Of a stretch of 49,682 nucleotides of DNA, positions 35,661 through 43,136 are shown one piece after another. This DNA is from Myxococcota bacterium. Its GTDB lineage: Bacteria > Myxococcota_A > Polyangia > Palsa-1104 > JAEUJZ01. Both the position numbers and the translations under genes were made by a program. Location of the stretch: assembly GCA_025057315.1 (NCBI GenBank), contig JANWXW010000130.1, positions 1 through 49,682 on the forward strand. Reading direction: 5' to 3'. Under the pieces are notes generated by a model. That model did not search any database and had not been told where the DNA came from. It saw nothing but the letters and a program-made list of their open reading frames with translations. Position 1 is the first letter of the stretch, and the number at the start of each line of letters is the position of its first letter.

Positions 35661-37742
35661 CTACTTCTTGCCGATGGGTTGCCGCAGCAAGTCCAGGAGG
35701 CTGCGCTTTTTGTCGTCTCCCTTGCCGTCGCCCTTGTGGCTCTGCGCCGACTTGGCCTTGCTCTCGGGGGAGCTGGGGGGGCGGAGGCCGCCGCGTCGTT
35801 GACGGCGTGATTCGATGAGCCGCACCTCGCTCTGCGCTTCTTCCAGGCGCTCATCCAGCTCGATGGCCTTTTTGAAGCTCTGGTAGGCCTTGTCCTCGTT
35901 GCCGTCCTGCTTGAGGAGCACGCCCAGGAAGTAATGGAGCCGCCCGCACTGGGGCGACATGCGGATGGCCCGCACCAGCTCCTTGGTGGCCTCGGGGAGG
36001 CCAAGCTTGCCGGCGCAAAAGGACGCCCAGGCGGCGTAGCCGACGTGCTCGCCCTCGTCCGGGTTGAGGCGCAGCGCCTCCTCGAACTCGCGGGCCGCGC
36101 TGGCATAGTCGCGCTTGCGCAAAAACACCGTCCCGCGGGAAAAGGCCAGCTCCGCATGGACCGCCCGGACTGCCAGCTCCTTCTCCTTGAGCAGCCGGTC
36201 GCCGGAGGCGGCCTTGAGTTGTTGCTCTGCCAGGTACTCCTGGCGCTTGTCGGGGTCGGAGAGCACCGAGTGGGCCTCGTTGAGGCGGCGAAAGATCTTT
36301 TCGGCCTGGGGCCGGAGGTTGTGCAGGCCGATGGCCGCCACGCGGTCGGGGTGGAACTTCTTGGCACCCTGGAGGAAGGCAGCCTTGATGGCTGCTGCGT
36401 CGGCATCCTCGCTGACGCCGAGCACCGCGAACAGGCTCTCTTCCTCAACGACCTTGGCCTTGCTTTCGATCTCGGCGCGCAGCAGGGCCAGCTCCTCGAA
36501 CGACACCGGCCGGTTGGGGGGGCGCTGGGCTGGGGCCGGGCGGACCGGAGTGGTCTGGGGCCCCCTGGCTGGGGAGGCGGGATCCGTCGGCCGGGATGGT
36601 GGAGCGGCCGAAGGGCCGGAGGGGGACTTGTCTGGCGTTTCCGCCGGGGCGCTGGCGGAGGTTGGCCGGGCTGCGGGCTCGGTCCGGCCGGGCTGCCGAG
36701 GTGTCCCGCCGGCCTCAGGGGGGCTAGAGCGCGCATCGGCCTCCACCGGGCTCAAGTCGGTGGGGGGGGGAGGCTCGATGGAGGGGGGAGGCGGCCGCGT
36801 TTCCAGTTCCAGCGTGGGCAGGCTGGTGGCGGGGGCCTGCCCCCCGGTGGGGGACGGAGCCGGGGAGGCGGCCGGAGGTGGTGGCACCCGTTCGGGCACG
36901 GCAGGGGGCTTGGCCGACTGGGGCGGGTCGATCCGCAGCTCGATGGGCAGCTCCACCACGCCCACCTTGGGACGCGGTGGCGGTGGCAGGTCGGCCATGT
37001 GCTCCCGTCCGCGCGGCTGGCTGTCGGCGGGTCCGATCTCCAGCTGCTCGGTGGCCAGCAGGGTGTAGACCACGGTCTGCACGAGCGTCGGCTCCAGCGT
37101 CGCGGTCTCCAGGAGCTCGGACAGCCCCCAGAAGCCACGGCGGAGCAGCTCCATGAGGTAGTTCTCCTCGGCGCCGAAGCCGTAGCGCCTGCCTGACTCG
37201 GGGGCGGCCTGGGGACCCAGGCAAAAGGCCCGGTCCTCTAGCGGCTGGAGCAGGGTGCGCAGGCGCTCCGCCGGGTAGCTGCGCACGCCGTGATAGATCA
37301 CCCGCCAGGGGTGAACGCGCAGCGACTCGCCGCCCTGGAGGCCCTTGTTGTGCTCACCGGGGATGGCGGCGTAGCCTCCCTCGGTGAGGGCGAACAGCCG
37401 GTGCAGCTTCCGCCGCACCTGGGCACGCAACGCCTGGCGCAGCTGGCTCTCGTCGCACAGCCCCAGCCGCAGCAGCACCTCCCCGTAGCGCTCTCCGGGC
37501 TCGGGCGGCGTGGCCAGGCTGTGGCGCAGTCCGGCCTCGGTCAGCAGGCGCATCTCCACCATCAAGCGGCCCAGCAGGTCGTTCTTCTCGGACAGGTTGA
37601 CGTACACTGGGTACCCGTCGCGAACGTAGACTTGGATGATGCCGGCCCGGGTGTTCAGCGCCAGCTCGCCCGTGAAGCGGAGCGTATAGAGCTGGTGGAG
37701 CACCACCGGCAAGGGCCGCTCTTGCAGAAGTCCTGCGATCAA
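35661..37742 (-). CDS. DUF4388 - DnaJ domain - TPR protein
   Basis: About 693 residues. Residues 1-90 form a DUF4388 (PATAN-like) domain: LLQERPLPVVLHQLYTLRFT, GELALNTRAG and RDGYPVYVNLS. Next come a helical part (to about 260) and a long proline-rich linker (to about 420). A J domain (about 430-500) follows with SLFAVLGVSEDADAAAIKAA and the HPD tripeptide in KKFHPDRVAAI. TPR helices (REFEEALRLNPDEGEHVGYA and similar) and a basic tail complete it. It probably recruits an Hsp70 within a signalling complex. The frame is open to 37832, but the promoter at 37815-37843 implies a start downstream; TTG 37742 is the only usual codon available. Confidence 0.78.
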   Translation of the reverse strand: MIAGLLQERPLPVVLHQLYTLRFTGELALNTRAGIIQVYVRDGYPVYVNLSEKNDLLGRLMVEMRLLTEAGLRHSLATPPEPGERYGEVLLRLGLCDESQLRQALRAQVRRKLHRLFALTEGGYAAIPGEHNKGLQGGESLRVHPWRVIYHGVRSYPAERLRTLLQPLEDRAFCLGPQAAPESGRRYGFGAEENYLMELLRRGFWGLSELLETATLEPTLVQTVVYTLLATEQLEIGPADSQPRGREHMADLPPPPRPKVGVVELPIELRIDPPQSAKPPAVPERVPPPPAASPAPSPTGGQAPATSLPTLELETRPPPPSIEPPPPTDLSPVEADARSSPPEAGGTPRQPGRTEPAARPTSASAPAETPDKSPSGPSAAPPSRPTDPASPARGPQTTPVRPAPAQRPPNRPVSFEELALLRAEIESKAKVVEEESLFAVLGVSEDADAAAIKAAFLQGAKKFHPDRVAAIGLHNLRPQAEKIFRRLNEAHSVLSDPDKRQEYLAEQQLKAASGDRLLKEKELAVRAVHAELAFSRGTVFLRKRDYASAAREFEEALRLNPDEGEHVGYAAWASFCAGKLGLPEATKELVRAIRMSPQCGRLHYFLGVLLKQDGNEDKAYQSFKKAIELDERLEEAQSEVRLIESRRQRRGGLRPPSSPESKAKSAQSHKGDGKGDDKKRSLLDLLRQPIGKK

Positions 37743-37814
37743 GCTGATCTCGCCCTGTGCGTGCGAGGGGTTAGATGCCTGTCCGGCCTTAGGAGATGAC
37801 CAGGCCGCCAAGTT

Positions 37815-37843
37815 ATTATGGCGGCGCCACAAGGTGCGGTCAA
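37815..37843 (-). promoter_or_regulatory. Strong sigma-70-type promoter of the DUF4388-J-TPR gene
   Basis: On the minus strand TTGACC (37843-37838), a 17-base spacer and CATAAT (37820-37815). Both hexamers match the consensus at five of six positions. Transcription should start near 37808, so a TTG codon at 37832 cannot be the translation start from this promoter. Confidence 0.65.
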
Positions 37844-37890
37844 CGCCGACTCGGTGCGCGCCCGGCCCCAGGGAGGCTGAAGCATGAACC

Positions 37891-37920
37891 TTGACTTCCG
37901 CCGGGCGTTGTGGGCATACA
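37891..37920 (+). promoter_or_regulatory. Candidate promoter of ahcY
   Basis: TTGACT (37891-37896), 18 bases, then CATACA (37915-37920). The expected start of transcription is near 37927, about 20 bases before the ahcY ATG and just ahead of its AAGGAG. The -10 match is weak. Confidence 0.38.
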
Positions 37921-37948
37921 TCGGCACCCTCTATGTAAGGAGACGCGG

Positions 37949-39211
37949 ATGTCGCACGCCAACTACAAGGTTGCCGATCTGGCGCTGGCCGAACAGGGTC
38001 GCCTGCTCATGGACTGGGCGGAGTCGCGCATGCCGGTGCTCATGTCCCTGCGCGAGGAGTTCCGCAAGACCCGCCCGCTTGCCGGACATCGCATCGCCGG
38101 CTGCCTGCACGTGACCAAAGAGACGGGCGTGCTCATCCGCACCCTGCGTGCGGCCGGGGCGGAGGTGTCCTGGTCGGGATGCAACCCCCTGTCCACGCAG
38201 GACGAGGTGGCGGCGGCGCTGGCCGCTGAGGGGACGTCGATCTATGCGTGGCATGGGCTGTCGCGGGAGGAGTTCTACTGGTGCATCGAGCGCACCTTGG
38301 ACTTCCGGCCTACGCTCACGCTGGACGATGGGGCGGACCTGGTCTTTACGGTGCACAGCAAGTTCCCCGCTCTGGCTCGGGAGATCTACGGCGGCACCGA
38401 GGAGACGACAACCGGGGTGCAACGGCTGCGCGCCATGGGCGCAGCGGGCAAGTTGCTCTATCCGATCATTGCGGTCAACGATGCCGAGACGAAGTGGGAC
38501 TTTGACAACGTGTATGGTACGGGGCAGTCTAGCATCGATGGCATCCTGCGCGCCACCAGCGTCATGCTGGCGGGCAAGGTCTTTGTCGTGTGCGGCTTTG
38601 GCCACTGCGGACGGGGCGTGGCGCTGCGCGCCCGCGGCATGGGGGCTCGCGTGATCGTCACGGAGGTCAAGGCCACCCAGGCGCTCAAGGCGGTGCTGGA
38701 GGGCTTTGAGGTCATGCCGATGGACGAGGCGGCGCGGGTGGGCGACATCTTCTGCACCGCCACGGGCATGAAGGACGTCATTGTGAGGCGTCACTTCGAG
38801 TCGATGAAGGATGGGGCCATTGTGTGCAACACCGGCCACTATGACTGCGAGGTCAACCTGCGCGACCTGAACGAACTGGCCCGGGGCAAGCGCCAGGTGC
38901 GGCCCAACAACGAGGAGTACACCCTGGCCGACGGGAGGCGCATCTACCTGCTGGCCCAGGGGCGTCTGGTGAACCTGGCCGCGGCCGAGGGACATCCGAG
39001 CGAGGTCATGGACATGAGCTTCGCCAACCAGTTCCTGGGCCTGCTGCGGCTGGCGCGCGAGGGCCGGAGCATGGAGAAGCGGGTGCACGATCTGCCCAGG
39101 GAGCAGGACGAGGAGCTGGCCCTGCGCAAGCTGCGCACCATGGGCCTACAGATCGACTCGCTGACGCCAGAGCAGCTCGCCTACCGGGCCGACTACTCGG
39201 CCGGGACCTAG
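37949..39211 (+). CDS. ahcY: Adenosylhomocysteinase (SAH hydrolase)
   Basis: 420 residues from ATG 37949, with AAGGAG seven bases upstream. It splits S-adenosylhomocysteine, the by-product of methyl transfer, into adenosine and homocysteine. Landmarks are the N-terminal LTKETGVL-like VTKETGVLIRTLRAAGAEV, the substrate stretch YGTGQSSIDGILRATS, the NAD site CGFGHCGRGVALRARGMGA, and the conserved end LLAQGRLVNLAAAEGHPSEV with MDMSFANQ. It heads the rightward gene series. No SAH riboswitch was recognised upstream. Confidence 0.96.
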   Translation: MSHANYKVADLALAEQGRLLMDWAESRMPVLMSLREEFRKTRPLAGHRIAGCLHVTKETGVLIRTLRAAGAEVSWSGCNPLSTQDEVAAALAAEGTSIYAWHGLSREEFYWCIERTLDFRPTLTLDDGADLVFTVHSKFPALAREIYGGTEETTTGVQRLRAMGAAGKLLYPIIAVNDAETKWDFDNVYGTGQSSIDGILRATSVMLAGKVFVVCGFGHCGRGVALRARGMGARVIVTEVKATQALKAVLEGFEVMPMDEAARVGDIFCTATGMKDVIVRRHFESMKDGAIVCNTGHYDCEVNLRDLNELARGKRQVRPNNEEYTLADGRRIYLLAQGRLVNLAAAEGHPSEVMDMSFANQFLGLLRLAREGRSMEKRVHDLPREQDEELALRKLRTMGLQIDSLTPEQLAYRADYSAGT

Positions 39212-39217
39212 CCCGCC

Positions 39218-40495
39218 GTGGTGGACATCCGCCCCTACGCCCGCCTGCACAGCGTCGCGGTGGTGCGGGATTTGATCCGCAAGTGGTGGAAGCTGGAGCT
39301 GTTTCTGGTAGATGGAGAGGGGGTGCCGGTGGCACCACCTGGGAGCTTGGCCGCGGGGGTCGAGGCGCCACGGCCCATGGCCCGGGACAATGCCTTTTGC
39401 CGCCTGGTGCTCCATGCGCCCGCCGGGGCACGGCGGTGTGCCGAGTCGCTGCGCGTGACGCTGGAGAGGGTCCGCGCCGCGGGTCGGGCTGAACGGTGGT
39501 TGGTGCATGAGTGCCACCTAGGTTTTGACGTGGTGGCCTGCGCGCTGTGGCTGTCTGGCCAGGTGGAGGGTCTGGTGGCGGTCTCAGGGTTGATTCACGA
39601 GCCGCTGTCGGCCTTTGGGGAGGCGCAGCTGCTCCGCAAGGTGCGCGAGGTGGCGCCGGCTGCTGGCAGCGGCACGGACTTGGAGCGGAGCCTGCGCCGC
39701 CTGCCCCTGTTGAGCCTGGGCGAGGTTGAGCAGCTAGGCGACCTGTTACAGCTGTGTGCCGAGGAGATCCAGGCCCACCACGAGGAGCAGATGCGGCGGG
39801 CTCCGGTGGCAGGGCCGCTCCTTGGCAGCTCGCCCGCCATGCAGCACCTGCTGCGTCAGATCGAGCAGGTGGCCCGCAGCGATGCGGCAGTGCTCATTCA
39901 GGGCGAGCCGGGCACGGGCAAGGAGCGGGTGGCGCGGGCCATCCATGCAGGGAGCGGGCGCGCTAGGGGGCCGCTGGTTGTGCAGCCTTGCGCCGTCTTT
40001 GTTGGGGAGCATGGCGAGGCGATGCTCCGCCAGGAGCTAATGGGCGCCGGGTCGCGACCGGGGCGGTTGCAGGCTGCTGCGGGTGGCACCCTGGTGCTCG
40101 ACGAGGCAGAGGGCCTGCCGCCGCGTCTGCAGCAGGAGCTGGCGCAGCGGCTTGCGGATGGGACCGTCCAAGCGAGGCTGGTGTGCCTGTGCACGGTCAG
40201 GCCCGAGGCAGCCGAGCGGCCGCTGGTGCCCGAGCTGTTGGCCCGGCTGCCGCTGCGTCTGGAGGTGCCACCGCTGCGGGATCGGCTGGAGGACATCCCC
40301 CTGCTGTGTGCTCAGATCGCGCGCGAGCACGGGGCGCCCATGCCATCGCCGGCGGTGCTGGAACGGTTGGCGCGACACAGCTGGCCTGGCAACGTGCGCG
40401 AGCTGGTGGCGGAGCTGCTGCGCCTGCGTGACCTGGGCGGAGGGGCCACCGTGGAGGGGCTGTCTGACCGCCTCCGCGGCGTGGCGTTGGTATAA
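39218..40495 (+). CDS. Degenerate sigma-54-activator-like AAA+ protein with PocR-like sensory domain
   Basis: 425 residues from GTG 39218, 6 bases after ahcY. Residues 8-130 resemble a PocR-type ligand-binding domain: NAFCRLVLHAPAGARRC, then HECHLGFDVVACALWLSGQV. Residues 200-400 are the AAA+ core with Walker A GEPGTGKE (229-236), Walker B TLVLDEAE (291-298), VPPLRDRLEDIPLL and SWPGNVREL. Where sigma-54 activators carry GAFTGA, the sequence is MGAGSRPG (275-282). The protein ends at residue 425 with no Fis-type helix-turn-helix. Sigma-54 contact and DNA binding are therefore unlikely. A regulatory ATPase acting through protein partners is the best guess. Confidence 0.78.
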   Translation: MVDIRPYARLHSVAVVRDLIRKWWKLELFLVDGEGVPVAPPGSLAAGVEAPRPMARDNAFCRLVLHAPAGARRCAESLRVTLERVRAAGRAERWLVHECHLGFDVVACALWLSGQVEGLVAVSGLIHEPLSAFGEAQLLRKVREVAPAAGSGTDLERSLRRLPLLSLGEVEQLGDLLQLCAEEIQAHHEEQMRRAPVAGPLLGSSPAMQHLLRQIEQVARSDAAVLIQGEPGTGKERVARAIHAGSGRARGPLVVQPCAVFVGEHGEAMLRQELMGAGSRPGRLQAAAGGTLVLDEAEGLPPRLQQELAQRLADGTVQARLVCLCTVRPEAAERPLVPELLARLPLRLEVPPLRDRLEDIPLLCAQIAREHGAPMPSPAVLERLARHSWPGNVRELVAELLRLRDLGGGATVEGLSDRLRGVALV

Positions 40496-40503
40496 AAGCG
40501 GCT

Positions 40504-40698
40504 ATGCAGCCCCGCTGTCCCATCTGTGGCGCCCCCCCCAGCGCCGAGGCATTTCCGTTTTGTTCGTCGCGCTGCCGTCTCATCGACCTGGGCAACTGGC
40601 TCGGGGAGCGGTATGTGGTGCCCGGCGATTCGACCATTGATCCATCCAGGGTGCCGATGGACGAGGACGGAGGCGATTCGCCCCAGGATGGCTCCTGA
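40504..40698 (+). CDS. yacG: YacG-family zinc protein (DNA gyrase inhibitor)
   Basis: 64 residues. Two zinc-binding pairs are present, CPIC (residues 5-8) and FCSSRC (19-24), followed by RLIDLGNWLGERYVVPG, the YacG hallmark. The family binds and inhibits GyrB in E. coli. The ATG is nine bases after the stop of the AAA+ gene and may be read by coupling; the ribosome site is weak. The C-terminal tail is acidic. Confidence 0.93.
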   Translation: MQPRCPICGAPPSAEAFPFCSSRCRLIDLGNWLGERYVVPGDSTIDPSRVPMDEDGGDSPQDGS

Positions 40699-40724
40699 CG
40701 GGACGGAGGGGAGTCGGCTACACT
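40695..40724 (+). promoter_or_regulatory. Candidate promoter of the radical SAM gene set
   Basis: CTGACG (40695-40700), an 18-base spacer and TACACT (40719-40724) in the context GGCTACACTA, right after the yacG stop. The radical SAM ATG is 35 bases downstream. It suggests the last four genes can be transcribed without ahcY. Confidence 0.45.
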
Positions 40725-40758
40725 ACGGGCTGTTCGCTGACAACAGACAGAGGTGTTT

Positions 40759-42636
40759 ATGACGCTTGTGCAGCAGATTCCGACGGCCCTGGCCCGCGCC
40801 GCCTGGCCGCTGGTGGAATACCTAAATCGCCGCCTGGAGCGGCCTGGTCCGCAGCCAGTGTGGGCCCCGGGGCGGCTGATGAAGTCGCGGGAGCGGTCCT
40901 TTCCGCAGCTTGGCTGGCCACGGGAGACGGATTCCCTGTGTCCAGGTTGCGTCAAGGAGGTGCGCGCCGAGATCCTCTCAGGGCGGCGGGCTCTTTCGGA
41001 GCTCATCGCGGGGCGGCCGGGGGAGATTCGCGCCCGCATCTTGGAGCGCGATGGCCAGGTGGTGATGGAAAAGAACTGCCCGCGGCATGGGCCGGTGACG
41101 GATGTGCTGTCGATTGATCCGGTGTTTCTGCACCGCATCGAGAGTCTGCACCGGGGCCGGGACTTCCGCACGCAGGCCGGTGAGCTGCGTCGGCATGGCA
41201 GCTCGTCGATTCAGTACGGGCGTGGGGCGGTGCTGACGGTGGACCTGACCAACCGCTGCAACATGATGTGCGACCCGTGCTTCATGGACGCCAACCAGGT
41301 AGGCTATGTGCACGAGCTTACGTGGGAGGATATCAAGAAGATCCTCGATGCTAGCATCACGGTAAAGCCGCGACGGCAGATGAGCATCCAGTTTTCTGGG
41401 GGCGAACCGACACTGTCGCCGTATTTTCTGGACGCCATCCGGTATGCGCGGCAGGTGGGCTATTTTGCCGTGCAGTGTGCCACCAACGGTTTGCGCTTTG
41501 CTCAGGAACCCGGCTTCGCGCGCAAGGCAAAGGAGGCCGGACTGCGCATGGCCTACCTGCAATTTGACGGCATCGGCAACGAGGCCAATGCCCACCGCAA
41601 GATCAGCAACCTCTTTGATGTCAAGCTGCGCGCCATTGAGGAGCTGCACCGGGCAGGCATTGACGTCATCCTGGTGGTGACGGTCGTCCGGGGCGTCAAC
41701 GACGATCAAATCGGCCCCATCTTGCGCTTTGCCATTGCCAACAGCGACAAGATCACGGTGGTCAGCTTCCAGCCCGTTTCTTTCACCGGGCGGGACGAGG
41801 ACATCGACGATGAGAGGCGGGCCCAGCAGCGCTACACGCTGTCGCATCTGGCGCATGACGTTAAGGCGCAGACCGGCGTGACCGAACCGTTGCGGGACTG
41901 GTTCCCGCTGTCTGCTATGGGTCCGCTGTCGGACCTGACGGACCTGCTGCTGCCGCCCGATGCGCCCTTTGGGGCGGTCAACTGCGGCTGTCATCCCAAC
42001 TGCGGCATCGGCACCATCCTGTTTGTCAACAAGCGCACCAAGGAGATGGTGCCGCTGAGCGAGTTCCTCGACATGGAGCAGCTGCTCGCCGACATCCAGG
42101 TGGTGGTCGACGGGGCGATGCCGCGGCCGGTGGCGCTGGCCCAGACCGCGCTGGCTCTGATGCGGAACTTCCGTCCGGAGCGGGCGCCGGCGGGCTATGG
42201 GTTCCGCGAGATGTTCCGGCAGTTCGTGTCGCAAATTGGCGCGCGCGGCCGCCGGGTCGGTCAGTTTGAGTCGGATGCGCGCGAGTTCGAATGGCGCGTG
42301 CTCTTCGTCGCTGGCATGTGGTTCCAAGACCTGTTTAACTATGACTTCCGGCGCACCGAGATGTGCATCATCCCATATGGGACCCAGATGGGAGAGATTA
42401 GCTTCTGCGCCTACAACACCGGCATCGGGTGGCGTAACATTGTCGAGAAGATGCTGCAGACTGCTACGGTGGCGGAGTGGTATCGGCGCCATGGACGGCA
42501 TCCCGTGTATGCCAAGCACCGCGACTTGGAACTGCCTGCCTATGACCACCCACTGACCTCCACCGTGCCGGACCTGCCGGGCTATGTCACCTCGCTCAAC
42601 GAGCAGGGCAAGGTTCGGCTGCGCGTGGTCGCTTGA
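40759..42636 (+). CDS. Radical SAM protein related to tetraether / membrane-spanning lipid synthases
   Basis: 625 residues from ATG 40759, with AGAGG five bases upstream. The N-terminal metal-binding part has C61-x2-C64 (SLCPGC) and KNCPRHG (C107, H110), a rubredoxin-like pattern. The radical SAM core has the CxxxCxxC triad C167, C171, C174 (NRCNMMCDPC) and FSGGEPTLSP. C-terminal cysteines in NCGCHPNCG and MCIIPYG could bind additional Fe-S clusters. This combination matches the Tes/Mss-type family that joins lipid chains through radical C-C bonds. Assignment is by recalled pattern; the wider family also includes uncharacterised members. Its partners downstream are a glutaredoxin-fold protein and a methyltransferase. 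Confidence 0.75.
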   Translation: MTLVQQIPTALARAAWPLVEYLNRRLERPGPQPVWAPGRLMKSRERSFPQLGWPRETDSLCPGCVKEVRAEILSGRRALSELIAGRPGEIRARILERDGQVVMEKNCPRHGPVTDVLSIDPVFLHRIESLHRGRDFRTQAGELRRHGSSSIQYGRGAVLTVDLTNRCNMMCDPCFMDANQVGYVHELTWEDIKKILDASITVKPRRQMSIQFSGGEPTLSPYFLDAIRYARQVGYFAVQCATNGLRFAQEPGFARKAKEAGLRMAYLQFDGIGNEANAHRKISNLFDVKLRAIEELHRAGIDVILVVTVVRGVNDDQIGPILRFAIANSDKITVVSFQPVSFTGRDEDIDDERRAQQRYTLSHLAHDVKAQTGVTEPLRDWFPLSAMGPLSDLTDLLLPPDAPFGAVNCGCHPNCGIGTILFVNKRTKEMVPLSEFLDMEQLLADIQVVVDGAMPRPVALAQTALALMRNFRPERAPAGYGFREMFRQFVSQIGARGRRVGQFESDAREFEWRVLFVAGMWFQDLFNYDFRRTEMCIIPYGTQMGEISFCAYNTGIGWRNIVEKMLQTATVAEWYRRHGRHPVYAKHRDLELPAYDHPLTSTVPDLPGYVTSLNEQGKVRLRVVA

Positions 42637-42639
42637 GCC

Positions 42640-43134
42640 ATGGGCGCGGACCTGCTGCGGCGCACCCGCATCCTGCTGCACGGGCTGCTCACCTCAGAAC
42701 GGGGCAACAGCCTGCAGCCAGTGCGTGCCCTGCGCTCGGCGGTGTCGTTGCTGAATGATCTGGCCGGGCGGCCGCTCTGCTCGGCTGAGGAGATCCGTCG
42801 ACGAGAGCAGGAAATCGCCGAGGCGGAGCAGGCCCTGCGGCAGAGGGGGACAACGCAGCAAGGGGCTCACCGCGAGGTTGCACCGGTGGTGGTGTATACG
42901 AGCGAGCAGGACCAGCGCACGCCGCGGCGCATCGCCGAGCTGCTGCGAGCCCGCAACATCCCCTTTGTGGTCCTTGACGTGACGGAGGACGAGGCCACGC
43001 GAAGCTGGGTGCTCACCCGGGCCCATGCCAACGAGCTGCCGCTGGTGTTCATCGCCGGAGAGCCCGTCGGTGGCCTCCACGAACTCACCCAGCTCGATGT
43101 GTGCGGCGAGCTGGTGCGCAAGGTGTTTGGCTGA
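42640..43134 (+). CDS. Glutaredoxin-fold protein without active-site cysteines
   Basis: 164 residues, starting four bases after the radical SAM stop. Residues 1-75 are helical and charged. Residues 81-164 follow the glutaredoxin pattern: APVVVYTS (strand 1), LLRARNIPFVVLDVTEDEA, NELPLVFIAGEPVGGLHEL (the ELPLVF stretch corresponds to the cis-Pro and glutathione site) and LDVCGELVRKVFG. Where the CPYC motif should be, the sequence is SEQDQRT (88-94), so no redox dithiol exists. It probably works as a binding or scaffold partner of the radical SAM enzyme, not as a thiol reductant. Confidence 0.78.
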   Translation: MGADLLRRTRILLHGLLTSERGNSLQPVRALRSAVSLLNDLAGRPLCSAEEIRRREQEIAEAEQALRQRGTTQQGAHREVAPVVVYTSEQDQRTPRRIAELLRARNIPFVVLDVTEDEATRSWVLTRAHANELPLVFIAGEPVGGLHELTQLDVCGELVRKVFG

Positions 43135-43136
43135 CC

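Noticed and set aside
35410..35802. Proline-rich plus-strand frame through the 21-bp repeats
   Set aside because: No ribosome site, no resemblance outside the repeats, and it runs antisense into the J-domain gene.
37833..37948. Possible SAH riboswitch before ahcY
   Set aside because: The conserved helices and loop sequences of that riboswitch were not found; the leader after the likely start site is only about 20 bases.
37884..38114. Plus-strand frame beginning MNLDFRRALWAYIGTLY with GGGAGG upstream, overlapping the start of ahcY
   Set aside because: It runs out of frame through ahcY and lies mostly before the likely ahcY transcription start; no family resemblance.
40978..42681. Long antisense frame opposite the radical SAM gene
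   Set aside because: Composition is His/Gln/Arg-rich as expected for a GC-rich shadow; the plus-strand frame has clear motifs.
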